From contig UQWA01000015.1 in the NCBI GenBank assembly GCA_900544685.1, forward strand, positions 7,743-71,742: DNA of 64,000 nucleotides, given 5' to 3'. Under the pieces are notes generated by a model, which had not been told where the DNA came from, made no database searches, and was given only the letters and a program-made list of their open reading frames with translations. Below, piece after piece: positions 1-9,053 of this stretch. Numbering within the stretch: position 1 is the first letter of the stretch; the number at the start of each line of letters is the position of its first letter. A program made the position numbers and the translations under genes. The DNA comes from an uncultured Lachnospiraceae bacterium (GTDB taxonomy: Bacteria > Bacillota > Clostridia > Lachnospirales > Lachnospiraceae).

Positions 1-33
1 TGTAACTGAATTAGCTCTTCATTTTTTTGCTTT

Positions 34-71
34 GGCCTGATACTGTTTTCTATGGTATCAGGCCGCTTTTT
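34..71 (+). terminator. Intrinsic terminator of an upstream plus-strand gene
   Basis: A perfect 10-bp inverted repeat (GGCCTGATAC at 34-43, GTATCAGGCC at 55-64) with an 11-base loop is followed by GCTTTTT. The T-run lies on the plus side, so it ends a gene left of the window. It touches the stop of the minus-strand gene at 70, so it may also serve that convergent gene, although no T-run is seen in that direction. Confidence 0.8.
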
Positions 72-2085
72 ATTCGATTGCTGTGGCGTGGAGAAAGATC
101 TCTGTCAGCAGTCCGTCTTTCGTGTGTCCGATTCGGTTTTCTTCCATGGTGATTTCTATGTGAGGTGTATCGCCCAGTCCCTGAAGGAGTGCCCGCTTTT
201 TAATAGCTCTGGTAAGGACTTCTTTTCCGAAATCAACCGCTTCTTCCGGTTCTTCAAAAACATATTTTTTCCCGTTTTCAAAAAATGTATAGCCGGTGCA
301 GGAGCCACCTTCATATTCTGCTTTAACAGTCAGGTCACAGTGAGCAACCTTACGGCTGGCGGCAGCACCCAGTGCATTGGCAACGCCGGCGTATTCCGGC
401 ACAATGGCAGTGGTATGTAACAAGGCGGCAACTCTTGGCAGAAATACATGGATCGGTGCACCTACTCCGACCAGTGGCAGTGGTGTGGACAAGGAAAGCT
501 GTGCATTGTCGGGAACGATATCCGGATGATCGACAGAGGCTTTTGCCTGTTCATAAAAGCAGTCCAGCATCGGGGACAAAGCGTCTTTCTGGAAAAAGAA
601 TTTCTGCTTCGGATACTGTTGCTGCAAAATAATGCGCCCCAGATTGGTATACATACGTTTCATTACAAGTTCGTAGACCAGATCCGGAATCTGCTCCGGT
701 GTTTCTCTGATATTTGCACACAGACACTGCAGTGCGGTACTGGCGGCAGCAGATTCATACTGCGGGAAGTCTCCTTTCAGAACCATCATATCGGTTGGTG
801 TCAGCCCGCTTTTCATCAGGATACCGTCCCGTTCCAGTCTGGAATCCGGCAGAAAGTGCGGATCCATTCCCATTTTTTCGGCAAGATCCAGGGTAATCAG
901 TGGCTTTTCCTTTAAGAAAGCACATAGACGCTGTTCGTCCTCTGTATAGCCAGTTTTATCAGAAATATCCTTTTGCAGAACATAGAATTCATGAATCCAG
1001 CGGGAATGAAGGCGGTGTTTGGACGCCAGTTCCTGAAGGTCAGGAAGCACATCGTCATATTGGGAAGCCAGGACAGAGATGGGAATCACTCTGATGGTAT
1101 CCAGAAATAGTTGATTATTTTTAAAGCGGACGGCAGTGTCACCACCCAGTCCGAAGGTGTCTACATAGAGTCCCTGTACCATGGTTTTCCACTGACCGAT
1201 GTGAATACCGCCATTTGCCAGAACCGGCTCTTTTTTATGAATCAGGGCAATATCCGTAGTGGTTCCACCCATATCGACAATGATGCCACTGTCTGTGTGG
1301 GAAAGTTCACTTCCCCCCACCACACTGGCAGCAGGTCCGCAGAGCAGTGTTTCTACCGGGTAAGTTTTAGCCATCTCCTCAGACATCAGGGTACCGTCAC
1401 TGCGCACAATCGACAGTGGAATATGGAGATGCCGGGATTCCATGACATGGTGAACTGCATCCATGAATTCAGAGATCAGCGGAATCAGCCGGGCATTTAA
1501 CATGGTTCCGGCGCAGGTTTTCAGAATATCCACTTCATTGGAGATATCATAGGCGATAGTAATCGGAAGGGGCAGGGTATCCCGCAGAATCTGTCTTGCA
1601 GTCAGTTCAAATCGCCCGCCATTGGCACGGGGATGTTTCTGCACAATACCGATACTGTCGCAGTCTGCAAAGTATTGCGGAGCCTTCTGACGTAGGTCAT
1701 TCCAGTCCGGATCAAAAGCGTCCGGGAAGAGATTTTCCACTTTGGCATCCAGAATGATGAACTGAGTCAGGTCATCGAAGCCATAGGAAGCATAGATTTC
1801 TTTCAGGTGCTCCATCATATTGGGATCAAATCCGATCATCAGAAGCCTGGCGCGCGCTCCCTTGTTTTCCACACAGGCATTGGTTGCCAGAGTAGTAGAC
1901 AGAGCCAGAAACTCTGCCTTTTGTACCAGATCCTGTGGAAGACGGTCCAGAGCATTGGCAATTCCTGTCTCCAGATGAGATTTGGTGGTCAGTGCTTTTC
2001 CTGCACCGAGAATTTCTTTTGTATCCAGATCATAAACGACAGCATCCGTGCAGGTGCCACCAGTATCAATTCCAATTCCAAGCAT
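70..2085 (-). CDS. Hydantoinase/oxoprolinase family protein (HyuA-like)
   Basis: A 671-residue ATP-dependent hydantoinase/5-oxoprolinase-like protein. The N-terminus GIGIDTGGTCTDAVV is the phosphate-binding loop of the Hydant_A_N/ASKHA fold. A second loop, IVDMGGTTTDIAL, lies near residue 270 and starts the hydantoinase A domain, followed by GLGGDTAV. HyuA-type enzymes open cyclic amides or lactam rings using ATP and usually pair with HyuB. No HyuB is next to it, so the substrate is unknown and it may be one of the stand-alone clostridial members. The start has a GAGGACC ribosome-binding site. It is transcribed away from the methyltransferase gene at 2305. Confidence 0.85.
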   Translation of the reverse strand: MLGIGIDTGGTCTDAVVYDLDTKEILGAGKALTTKSHLETGIANALDRLPQDLVQKAEFLALSTTLATNACVENKGARARLLMIGFDPNMMEHLKEIYASYGFDDLTQFIILDAKVENLFPDAFDPDWNDLRQKAPQYFADCDSIGIVQKHPRANGGRFELTARQILRDTLPLPITIAYDISNEVDILKTCAGTMLNARLIPLISEFMDAVHHVMESRHLHIPLSIVRSDGTLMSEEMAKTYPVETLLCGPAASVVGGSELSHTDSGIIVDMGGTTTDIALIHKKEPVLANGGIHIGQWKTMVQGLYVDTFGLGGDTAVRFKNNQLFLDTIRVIPISVLASQYDDVLPDLQELASKHRLHSRWIHEFYVLQKDISDKTGYTEDEQRLCAFLKEKPLITLDLAEKMGMDPHFLPDSRLERDGILMKSGLTPTDMMVLKGDFPQYESAAASTALQCLCANIRETPEQIPDLVYELVMKRMYTNLGRIILQQQYPKQKFFFQKDALSPMLDCFYEQAKASVDHPDIVPDNAQLSLSTPLPLVGVGAPIHVFLPRVAALLHTTAIVPEYAGVANALGAAASRKVAHCDLTVKAEYEGGSCTGYTFFENGKKYVFEEPEEAVDFGKEVLTRAIKKRALLQGLGDTPHIEITMEENRIGHTKDGLLTEIFLHATAIE

Positions 2086-2118
2086 AATAGGTCCTCGTTT
2101 TCTGTGTTTTATCTATCA

Positions 2119-2138
2119 AGTATAACATAAAATGTTAT
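2119..2138 (-). promoter_or_regulatory. Possible -10 box and operator of the hydantoinase-like gene
   Basis: On the minus strand TATACT (plus 2119-2124) is a good -10 box about 35 bases before the start codon, but no -35 at 17 bases is convincing (TTGTAC lies 20 bases away). A perfect palindrome, ATAACAT-AAA-ATGTTAT (2122-2138), overlaps the -10, as an operator would. The repressor is unknown. Confidence 0.35.
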
Positions 2139-2170
2139 TTTTGTGTACAAAATGCATCCCCCATCGGGGC

Positions 2171-2199
2171 TTGCGGGGACATACAGGTTCTGATAAGAT
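2171..2199 (+). promoter_or_regulatory. Possible promoter of the methyltransferase gene
   Basis: TTGCGG (2171-2176), 17 bases, then TAAGAT (2194-2199). Both boxes are imperfect but spaced correctly, about 105 bases before the chosen start at 2305. This leaves an untranslated leader that holds dispersed repeat copy A. Confidence 0.35.
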
Positions 2200-2263
2200 A
2201 TTAACAAGTTGGCTCAGCATAGAAGCGAAAAGTCTGGGCCGGTGCGGAATAAAATGAAAGAGA

Positions 2264-2291
2264 GTAACTGTGAAGGTACTGAACAGATACG
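2264..2291 (+). repeat. Dispersed GTAACTGT/CTGAACAGATACG element, copy A (shortened)
   Basis: A short version of the element found six times in the window: GTAACTGTGAAGGTA followed by CTGAACAGATACG. The middle of the left arm is missing relative to copy C (14576). It ends 14 bases before the methyltransferase start and abuts its ribosome-binding site. Confidence 0.7.
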
Positions 2292-2304
2292 AAAGAGGTA
2301 TGAT

Positions 2305-3810
2305 ATGGAGTTATTACAGGAAATAGAATCCTACTGGACCACCCGTACAGACGGATATTCTGAGGTAAACCAGAAGGAGCTTGCGGGAATGCAGAAGGCA
2401 GCATGGCTGGAGGTGCTGACAGAACATTTCCCGAAAAAGGAAAAGAAAGATTTGCGTATTCTGGATATTGGTACAGGTCCGGGATTTTTCCCGACGATTC
2501 TGTCTGAAGCAGGGTATGAGATTGATGCGGCAGATTATACCCCTGGCATGCTGGAGAAGGCCAGAGAAAATGTGGGAAAATATGTGGATCGTGTCCGTTT
2601 CTGGAGAGAGGATGCACAGAATCTGGATTTCGAAAATGAGACCTTTGATGTTATTATATCCAGAAACCTGACCTGGAATCTGGAAGAACCTGCAAGAGCC
2701 TATGCAGAATGGATGCGAGTGTTAAAGCCAGGCGGAAAGATCCTGAATTTTGATGCCAACTGGTATGGCTATCTGTATGATGACAACAAGAGAGAGGCTT
2801 ACGAAGCTGACCGTAAAAATGTGGAAAATGCAGCACTGGATGATCATTATACCTGTACGGATATTGACCGTATGGAACAGATTGCCATGCAGATGCCATT
2901 GTCTGCCATCCACAGACCGGTATGGGATGCAAAGGTACTGCGCAGTATTGGATTTGTAGATATTGCCATTGATCAGGAGATCTGGAAAAAGGTATGGAGC
3001 GAGGAAGAAAAACTGAATTATGGTTCCACACCGATGTTTATGATCGAAGCAGTGAAACCGGAGATTGAGACCAAGAAACGCGTGACCAGCTACTGGAGCA
3101 AACGAAGTGATGACTTTATGAAACACAAGCGTGCAGAGCTGCACAGTGTACAGGCAGAACGCTGGATGAATGAAATCCACAGATTCCTGCCGGCGGGCAA
3201 ATCACTGAAAATTCTGGATATCGGATGTGGCGCCGGATTTTTCAGTATTCTGCTGGCAAAAGAAGGGCATCAGGTGACAGGTGTGGATCTGACTCCAGAT
3301 ATGGTAGAACGTGCGAGATTCCTGGCACTGGAAGAAGGAATCAGTGAGGATATCGCAGAGGGCAGTTGTCGTTTTATAGTCATGGATGCGGAGAATCCGG
3401 AATTTGCAGATGAAAGTTTTGATGTGGTGATTTCCAGAAATCTGACCTGGACGCTGCCACATGCAGACCGTGCCTATGAGCAGTGGATCCGTGTGCTGAA
3501 AAAGGGAGGATGTCTGATCAATGCAGATGCGGACTATGGTGCAGACAATTTTGCAGACACTTCTTCCCTTCCGAAGAGCCATGTACATAATATGGTGGGA
3601 AATGAACTGATGGAAGAGTGTGAGACCATAAAGCAGCTGATGTCAATCAGCGAATGTCGCAGACCTGCGTGGGATGTGCAGGCACTGAAATATTTTGATA
3701 TGGAAGATGTGCAGGCGGATACGGAGCTGAGCAATCGGTTATATAAAGAAAAAGATGAATTCTACAATCCGACTCCGATGTTCCTGGTTTATGGAAAGAA
3801 AAAGAGGTAG
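2305..3810 (+). CDS. Tandem-domain SAM-dependent methyltransferase
   Basis: A 501-residue protein made of two class I methyltransferase domains in series. Domain 1 has the SAM loop LDIGTGPGFF and the strand-4 segment DVIISRNLTW. Domain 2 repeats both as LDIGCGAGFF and DVVISRNLTW, each followed by a RVLK(P/K)GG motif. The two halves, about 250 residues each, are clearly homologous, so the gene arose by internal duplication and fusion. The methyl acceptor is unknown. I start at ATG 2305 because GAAAGAGG lies just before it; an upstream in-frame extension would translate the repeat element. trpF follows closely downstream. Confidence 0.85.
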   Translation: MELLQEIESYWTTRTDGYSEVNQKELAGMQKAAWLEVLTEHFPKKEKKDLRILDIGTGPGFFPTILSEAGYEIDAADYTPGMLEKARENVGKYVDRVRFWREDAQNLDFENETFDVIISRNLTWNLEEPARAYAEWMRVLKPGGKILNFDANWYGYLYDDNKREAYEADRKNVENAALDDHYTCTDIDRMEQIAMQMPLSAIHRPVWDAKVLRSIGFVDIAIDQEIWKKVWSEEEKLNYGSTPMFMIEAVKPEIETKKRVTSYWSKRSDDFMKHKRAELHSVQAERWMNEIHRFLPAGKSLKILDIGCGAGFFSILLAKEGHQVTGVDLTPDMVERARFLALEEGISEDIAEGSCRFIVMDAENPEFADESFDVVISRNLTWTLPHADRAYEQWIRVLKKGGCLINADADYGADNFADTSSLPKSHVHNMVGNELMEECETIKQLMSISECRRPAWDVQALKYFDMEDVQADTELSNRLYKEKDEFYNPTPMFLVYGKKKR

Positions 3811-3813
3811 ATA

Positions 3814-3943
3814 TGACCGATCTCAGACAATTACATCATATTATTGCCTGTGCAGAAAACAGGAATTATTGGATGAACTGGCGGAAGAGTTTGTAGAATT
3901 TCTGAAGGAGCAGTTGGGGCGGACCAATGGGGAGCGAATATGA
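3814..3943 (+). pseudogene. Possible small frameshifted ORF remnant
   Basis: Between the methyltransferase and trpF an ATG at 3814 opens 27 codons. A different frame then reads KQELLDELAEEFVEFLKEQ and ends at 3943, overlapping the trpF start by 4 bases. A single-base frameshift would join the two halves into one acidic protein of about 43 residues. This is weak: no family is recognised and the ribosome-binding site (AAGAGG) is only fair. Confidence 0.2.
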
Positions 3944-4563
3944 AGATTAAGATTTGTGGGCTGACAGATCCCAAAGAAGCAGAATATGTCAATGAGCAGC
4001 AGGTGGACTTTATCGGGATGGTATTATTTTTCCCAAAGAGTAAGAGGAATATCACGCTGGAGAGGGCAAAAGAGATTATAGCCTGTCTGGATCCTGGCAT
4101 TCAGAAGGTGGCTGTTGTGGTGTCACCGACACTGGAGCAGGTGCAAAGGATCGAGCAGGCGGGATTTGATTATATTCAAATCCATGGTGAGATTCCGGCA
4201 GGATATTCAGAAAGCTGTCATTTATCCGTATTAAAGGCATTTAATATCCGGGATATGAAGGATTTTCCGCAATACTCAGCAAATCCGGCTGTGGCAGGCT
4301 ATGTATTTGATGCCGCGGAGCCTGGAAGCGGCCAGGTATTTGACTGGAATCTGGTAAAAGAGATTCCACAGGATGATAAACTGTTTTTCCTTGCGGGAGG
4401 GTTGAATCCGGGAAATGTAGCAGAAGCGATTTCCTGTATACACCCTGACGGAGTGGATGTATCCTCAGGGGTAGAGTATGGAAAGGATCGTACCGGAAAA
4501 GATCCTGAGAAGATCAGAGCGTTTGTCAGCCGGGCACGCCAGCCAGTCGGGGAGGGAGTTTAG
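3940..4563 (+). CDS. trpF: Phosphoribosylanthranilate isomerase
   Basis: A 207-residue single-domain TIM barrel. It opens with KIKICGLTDP, which carries the catalytic Cys of TrpF, and has the following VDFIGMVLFFPKSKR segment and a C-terminal VDVSSGVEYG phosphate site. The enzyme converts N-(5-phosphoribosyl)anthranilate to the carboxyphenylamino deoxyribulose phosphate in tryptophan synthesis. No other trp gene is near; it stands alone behind a methyltransferase, which is unusual. Either tryptophan genes are split in this genome, or this copy works on a related Amadori substrate as PriA-like relatives do. The family call is firm; the in vivo role in this setting is not. Confidence 0.88.
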   Translation: MKIKICGLTDPKEAEYVNEQQVDFIGMVLFFPKSKRNITLERAKEIIACLDPGIQKVAVVVSPTLEQVQRIEQAGFDYIQIHGEIPAGYSESCHLSVLKAFNIRDMKDFPQYSANPAVAGYVFDAAEPGSGQVFDWNLVKEIPQDDKLFFLAGGLNPGNVAEAISCIHPDGVDVSSGVEYGKDRTGKDPEKIRAFVSRARQPVGEGV

Positions 4564-4738
4564 GACTCCGGTCACCGGTTATTTTTACCTTTTTCTCATG
4601 GAATTTTAATCTTTCTCCACGGAAGCTTTCATATTGAAAGAATATACTGACATCATCGAAACGGAGAACAGGACAAAAAAGAGAGAAAACTGTGAATCCG
4701 AAATCATCCGTAATAACGGGAAAGACAGAGGAGATAAG

Positions 4739-5284
4739 ATGATGGAACATATGGAAATGGTTGAAAAATTAAGAGAAAAAGCGAATATCAGTATTGAGGA
4801 AGCAAAAGCAGTTTTGGAAAAGAATAACTGGGATATGCTGGATGCGCTGATTGAACTGGAGCGTCAGGGAAAAATCACAGATGGAGTGAAGATGTCTACA
4901 GAAAATCAGAACAGTGCAGCATATGAGACAGTCAGCCCGACTGTAACCGGACAGGCATTTGAAGAGGAAGCAGGGGGAAGTACAGCGGAGAAAAAGAACA
5001 GAGGTAAAATCAAACGTACGCTGAAACAGATCTTTCGCATGAGCATTGATAACAGTTTCGTAGTAAAGCGAAATGAGGAAGTACTGATTCGGGTGCCGGT
5101 GATTATACCGATTGCATGTGCGGTAGCATCCTTCTGGATCACAGCAATTGTGTTATTTGTAGGACTGATTTTCGGACTGAAATATTCCTTTGAAGGAAAA
5201 GAGCTTGGAAAAGATACCATTAATGATACAATGGAAAAGGCAAGTGATTTTGCACAGAATATTGTAGACGAAATCAAAGAATAA
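4739..5284 (+). CDS. DUF4342-like protein with N-terminal UBA-like domain
   Basis: About 181 residues. Residues 5-45 (MVEKLREKANISIEEAKAVL, then NNWDMLDALIELE) resemble the UBA/TS-N fold seen at the N-terminus of EF-Ts and NAC. A basic, low-complexity linker follows, then FVVKRNEEVLIRVPVIIPI and one hydrophobic membrane segment near residues 125-150. The layout fits DUF4342 proteins, whose function is not established. An AGAGGAG ribosome-binding site supports ATG 4739 (or the adjacent ATG at 4742). The gene ends 10 bases before the response regulator, so it is probably cotranscribed and may sense or tune that system at the membrane. Confidence 0.7.
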   Translation: MMEHMEMVEKLREKANISIEEAKAVLEKNNWDMLDALIELERQGKITDGVKMSTENQNSAAYETVSPTVTGQAFEEEAGGSTAEKKNRGKIKRTLKQIFRMSIDNSFVVKRNEEVLIRVPVIIPIACAVASFWITAIVLFVGLIFGLKYSFEGKELGKDTINDTMEKASDFAQNIVDEIKE

Positions 5285-5294
5285 GGAGACAGGG

Positions 5295-5978
5295 ATGGCT
5301 GCAATTTTAATTGTGGAAGATGAAGAGAAAATTGCACGTTTTGTGGAACTGGAATTACAGCATGAAGGATATGAAACGGGAAAGGCAACTGACGGGCTCA
5401 GTGGCCTTTCTCTTGCGGAAAGCGGGAAGTATGATCTGATGGTTCTGGATATTATGCTTCCTGGCATTAATGGGCTGGAGGTGCTGAGGCGTCTCCGGAA
5501 AACATCAGACATGCCGGTTATTCTGCTGACTGCCAGAGATGCGGTTATGGATAAAGTAAGCGGGCTGGAAATGGGAGCAGATGATTACATGACAAAGCCA
5601 TTTGCCATAGAAGAACTGTTGGCAAGAATCCGGGTCGCACTGAGAAAAGTAGCAAAACAGAAGGACAGAGCAGCGGAAACTGTGCTTTCCTGCAAAGGAG
5701 TGGAACTGCGCCCGGATGCCCACGAAGTGACGGTGTGCGGAGAAAAAGTAGAACTGACTATCCGGGAATTTACCCTGCTGCAGACACTTCTGGAACATAA
5801 AAATATCGTGATGTCCAGAGATACGCTGATTGATCAGGTATGGGGCTACGATTATTATGTGGAAACCAATATTGTAGATGTGTATATCCGGTATTTGCGT
5901 CATAAGATTGATGACCGGTTTCAGATTCATCTGATCAGTACAGTCAGAGGAATCGGCTATGTGATCAAGGAAGACTAA
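5295..5978 (+). CDS. OmpR/PhoB-family response regulator
   Basis: 227 residues. The receiver domain shows the acidic pocket VEDEE, the phospho-acceptor Asp52 in VLDIMLPG, a switch Thr in LLTA and Lys101 in MTKPF. The C-terminal winged helix (about 130-227) ends in the typical ISTVRGIGYVI. It should bind DNA once phosphorylated by the kinase encoded 12 bases downstream. Ribosome-binding site AAGGAGA. The target genes cannot be read from the window. Confidence 0.93.
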   Translation: MAAILIVEDEEKIARFVELELQHEGYETGKATDGLSGLSLAESGKYDLMVLDIMLPGINGLEVLRRLRKTSDMPVILLTARDAVMDKVSGLEMGADDYMTKPFAIEELLARIRVALRKVAKQKDRAAETVLSCKGVELRPDAHEVTVCGEKVELTIREFTLLQTLLEHKNIVMSRDTLIDQVWGYDYYVETNIVDVYIRYLRHKIDDRFQIHLISTVRGIGYVIKED

Positions 5979-5990
5979 CGGAGGAACGGT

Positions 5991-7262
5991 ATGGAACAGA
6001 AACCAAAGACATCGTCGGTAATCTGGAAAATCAACCGTTCCATTCAGTGGAAAAGACTGAAAACCTATATTTTATGGGATATACTATTTGGAATCGGAGC
6101 CATTCTGAGTGCGTGTGCAGCGGCAGAGAGCCGGTATGGGACTCTGGAACTGGCAAGAGAGCGGAGCGCCACATGGAAAGGATATCTCCCATTCTGGCAG
6201 AGACTGGCAAGCTGGCAGTATGTGTGTAAGATTGGAAACCAGGACGTTACGGTGGAAATTGGACAGATGGCAGTGATTGCCTGTGCAGTGATAGGCGTGG
6301 TATTTTGTATACAGTTTTTAAGCTGGCTGATAGACTGGTCCTCCCAGAACCACCGACTGAGAGAATATATGCGTCCTATCGATGAACTGGCAATGACGGC
6401 GGAGAAATTGTCGGTGCAGGGCATTGATGAGGAACGAATTCAGAATCTGGAAGAAGCCATTGACCAGCTGACTGCATCAGAAAATAATATCAGTACCGGG
6501 GATTCGGATCTGAAGGGAATTGAGAATGCGATCAACAACCTGTTAAAGCGTCTTCAGGCAAGTTACCGGGAGCAGACCCGTTTTGTGGATGATGCCAGCC
6601 ATGAACTGCGTACTCCGATTGCAGTGATCCAGGGCTATGCATCTATGCTGGAACGCTGGGGAATGGATGACCGTGCCACGCTGGAAGAGGCAGTGCATGC
6701 CATCAGCGAAGAATCTGCCCATATGAAAGAACTGGTAGATCAGCTTCTTTTCCTGGCGAGAGGGGACGGAGGACGGCAGCAGTTCCATCCGGAGCCGATT
6801 CAGGCAGAAGAACTGATGAAAGAGATCTGCGAAGAGTCAGAGATGATCGATCACCGTCATCAGTATACACTGGTACAGAAATGGGACGGATACATTCAGG
6901 CAGATGTGGCAATGATCAAACAGGCAATCCGGATACTGGTGGACAATGCAGTCAAATATACCCCGGAAGGAGGGAAAATCACCCTGCGCCTGGAGTTATG
7001 CGAGGATGGCAGAGCAGGTCTTGGTGTACAGGATGAAGGAATCGGACTGAAGGCAGAAGAAGCCGCCCATATGTTTGAACGGTTCTTTCGTGGAGATGCA
7101 GTCCGGGGAACCACACAGGGAAGCGGGCTGGGACTGTCTATTGCCAAATGGATTGCAGACCGTCATCATGCAGTGATCGAGGTGGTCAGCTTTAAAGGCG
7201 TGGGAAGCCGGATCACTGTAAAACTACCGGTATATTATAAAGATAACAGAGGCAGAGTTTAG
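5991..7262 (+). CDS. Sensor histidine kinase (HAMP type)
   Basis: 423 residues. One membrane segment lies near 28-45 and another near 92-112, enclosing an extracytoplasmic loop of only about 45 residues. A HAMP-like linker leads to the H-box DASHELRTPIAV (His204), the N-box LVDNAVKYTPEGG, the G1 box DEGIGL and the G2 box GSGLGLSIAK. All catalytic boxes are present, so it should be active. It forms a three-gene unit with the DUF4342-like protein and the response regulator. The short sensory loop suggests detection in or near the membrane, for example of envelope stress. Confidence 0.92.
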   Translation: MEQKPKTSSVIWKINRSIQWKRLKTYILWDILFGIGAILSACAAAESRYGTLELARERSATWKGYLPFWQRLASWQYVCKIGNQDVTVEIGQMAVIACAVIGVVFCIQFLSWLIDWSSQNHRLREYMRPIDELAMTAEKLSVQGIDEERIQNLEEAIDQLTASENNISTGDSDLKGIENAINNLLKRLQASYREQTRFVDDASHELRTPIAVIQGYASMLERWGMDDRATLEEAVHAISEESAHMKELVDQLLFLARGDGGRQQFHPEPIQAEELMKEICEESEMIDHRHQYTLVQKWDGYIQADVAMIKQAIRILVDNAVKYTPEGGKITLRLELCEDGRAGLGVQDEGIGLKAEEAAHMFERFFRGDAVRGTTQGSGLGLSIAKWIADRHHAVIEVVSFKGVGSRITVKLPVYYKDNRGRV

Positions 7263-7350
7263 TGGTATAAAATGTTCTAAATTCTGTCTCTCTTTGTTTT
7301 TGGATGTGTTTTTTTTGCGGTGCATAATAGCAGGGACACAGTTCTCATTG

Positions 7351-7379
7351 TTTACAATTTAAAATTCAGGTTCTATAAT
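7351..7379 (+). promoter_or_regulatory. Sigma-A-type promoter of the esterase/ATP-grasp cluster
   Basis: TTTACA (7351-7356), exactly 17 bases, then TATAAT (7374-7379). It lies 27 bases before the start of the first esterase gene (7407), leaving a short leader with AAAAGGAG. It separates this cluster from the two-component genes. Confidence 0.7.
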
Positions 7380-7406
7380 AAACCTGTTGAAAAGGAGAAT
7401 GATATT

Positions 7407-8177
7407 ATGATAAATAAATGGCAGATTACGATTCCGGAGCTGTCCGGTGAAGAGAAGCGCAACGTCTATCTTTACCTTCCGGAATCTTATTCATACGAAC
7501 AGGAAAAACGATATCCGGTATTGTATATGTTTGACGGACACAATGTGTTCTTTGATTCGGATGCGACCTATGGAAAATGCTGGGGCATGAAGGAATATAT
7601 GGATCGTACCGGCAGGCAGTTAATCATTGTTGCAGTGGAATGCAGTCATGATCCGGACAACGGACGTCTGAAGGAGTATTCTCCGTTCCCGTTTACGGCA
7701 CCGAATATTGGAAAAATCCCGGCATGGGGCAAGCAGACTATGGAATGGATGATCCATACATTAAAAGCACAGATTGACCGGGATTACCGGACACTTTCAG
7801 ACCGGGAGCATACATTCATTGCGGGGAGCTCCATGGGGGGACTGATGAGTCTTTACGCAGTGCTGGCCTATAATAGCGTTTTTTCGAAGGCAGCAGCCCT
7901 GTCACCGTCTATCTGGACGAATATGACCCGGATTAATAAGCTGATCCGGGAAGCAGAACTTGCGCCGGATACTACAGTCTATATGGATTACGGCGCCAAT
8001 GAGATCAATTTTCATGCAGTGATGAGAAAGCAGTTCCGCAAGGTAACAGATCTGTTACTCTCCAGAGATGTACTGCTCACCAGCCGGATTGTGCCAAATG
8101 GGGATCACTGCGAAGCCTGCTGGGAAAAACAGATTCCATATTTTATGGATGCACTGTTTTACCCGGAGACCAGATAA
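7407..8177 (+). CDS. Esterase-like alpha/beta hydrolase
   Basis: 256 residues, no signal peptide, so cytoplasmic. It belongs to the putative esterase (esterase D/enterochelin esterase-like) group: strand YPVLYMFDGHNVFFD, nucleophile elbow GSSMGGLMSL (Ser in GSSMG), a late Asp region near YMDYGANE and a catalytic His in GDHCEACW. It should cleave an acyl, ester or amide bond. ATG 7407 has AAAGGAG at the right distance; an in-frame codon at 7320 lacks one and falls upstream of the promoter. The neighbours, a second hydrolase and an ATP-grasp ligase, suggest a shared small-molecule pathway. Confidence 0.82.
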   Translation: MINKWQITIPELSGEEKRNVYLYLPESYSYEQEKRYPVLYMFDGHNVFFDSDATYGKCWGMKEYMDRTGRQLIIVAVECSHDPDNGRLKEYSPFPFTAPNIGKIPAWGKQTMEWMIHTLKAQIDRDYRTLSDREHTFIAGSSMGGLMSLYAVLAYNSVFSKAAALSPSIWTNMTRINKLIREAELAPDTTVYMDYGANEINFHAVMRKQFRKVTDLLLSRDVLLTSRIVPNGDHCEACWEKQIPYFMDALFYPETR

Positions 8178-8252
8178 ATAATCTGAGCGGGCAGTGGTTA
8201 TCAGGCAAATATGCGGTCGGCCCGAATTATACGCAGAAAGAAGAATATAAGT

Positions 8253-9011
8253 ATGAGAACACAGTATTTTAAAGAATACAGTCCTGCCCTTGGGCGGGAA
8301 ATGGAATGGAAAGTATACGGTCATGGGGGACGCCCGGTGCTGTATATTCCATGTCAGGACGGCAGATTTTTTGATTTTGAGGATTTTCATATGACGGATG
8401 TATGGGCACCGTGGATTGATGCAGGTCAAGTATGTGTATTTTCCATTGATACCATTGACCGGGAGACATGGTCCGATACCTGGGGCAATGCTGAGTATCG
8501 CAGTCAGCTCTACGAAAACTGGATTCACTATATCACCGATGAGATGGTACCGTTTATGCGCAAGATGGTTAACGAGATGAATGGCTGGACCGGTTATCCG
8601 GGCATCATTGCATTCGGATGCAGTCTGGGTGCAGCTCACGCAGCGAATCTGTATTTTCGCAGACCGGATCTGTTCGACGGACTTCTGGCACTGAGCGGTG
8701 TATACAGTGCAGAATACGGATTTGGAACCTTTATGAATGATCTGGTGTACCAGAACTCACCTGTTCATTATCTGGCAAACATGCCATACGACCATCCGTA
8801 TATCCAGCTTTACAACAAGAAAAAAGCTATTATCTGCACCGGACAGGGACCATGGGAACAACCGGAATATACCAGACAGCTTGACCGCATTCTGCATGCA
8901 AAAGGCATCAACGCCTGGGTAGATTACTGGGGATACGACTGCTCCCACGACTGGCCATGGTGGTACAAACAGGTCACCTATTTTGTGCCATATCTACTGA
9001 AAATAGATTAA
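8253..9011 (+). CDS. Second esterase-like alpha/beta hydrolase
   Basis: 252 residues. The opening EYSPALGREMEWKVYGHGG and RPVLYIPCQDGRFFDFEDF are typical of the esterase family found in gut Clostridia. The nucleophile elbow is AFGCSLGAAHAAN (Ser in GCSLG) and the His is in DCSHDWPWW near the C-terminus. Only about 75 bases separate it from the first esterase, and no terminator intervenes. The ribosome-binding site (GAAAGAAG) is weak, so the exact start is less certain. The substrate is unknown. Confidence 0.8.
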   Translation: MRTQYFKEYSPALGREMEWKVYGHGGRPVLYIPCQDGRFFDFEDFHMTDVWAPWIDAGQVCVFSIDTIDRETWSDTWGNAEYRSQLYENWIHYITDEMVPFMRKMVNEMNGWTGYPGIIAFGCSLGAAHAANLYFRRPDLFDGLLALSGVYSAEYGFGTFMNDLVYQNSPVHYLANMPYDHPYIQLYNKKKAIICTGQGPWEQPEYTRQLDRILHAKGINAWVDYWGYDCSHDWPWWYKQVTYFVPYLLKID

Positions 9012-9053
9012 ATAATATGTGGAAGGCGTTATTAAGTGAGGAGAATTATATTT

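Noticed and set aside
372..2130. Several long open frames on the plus strand opposite the hydantoinase-like gene
   Set aside because: They are antisense to a gene with clear motifs, lack ribosome-binding sites, and encode composition-biased peptides without recognisable domains. The same holds for the many antisense frames elsewhere.
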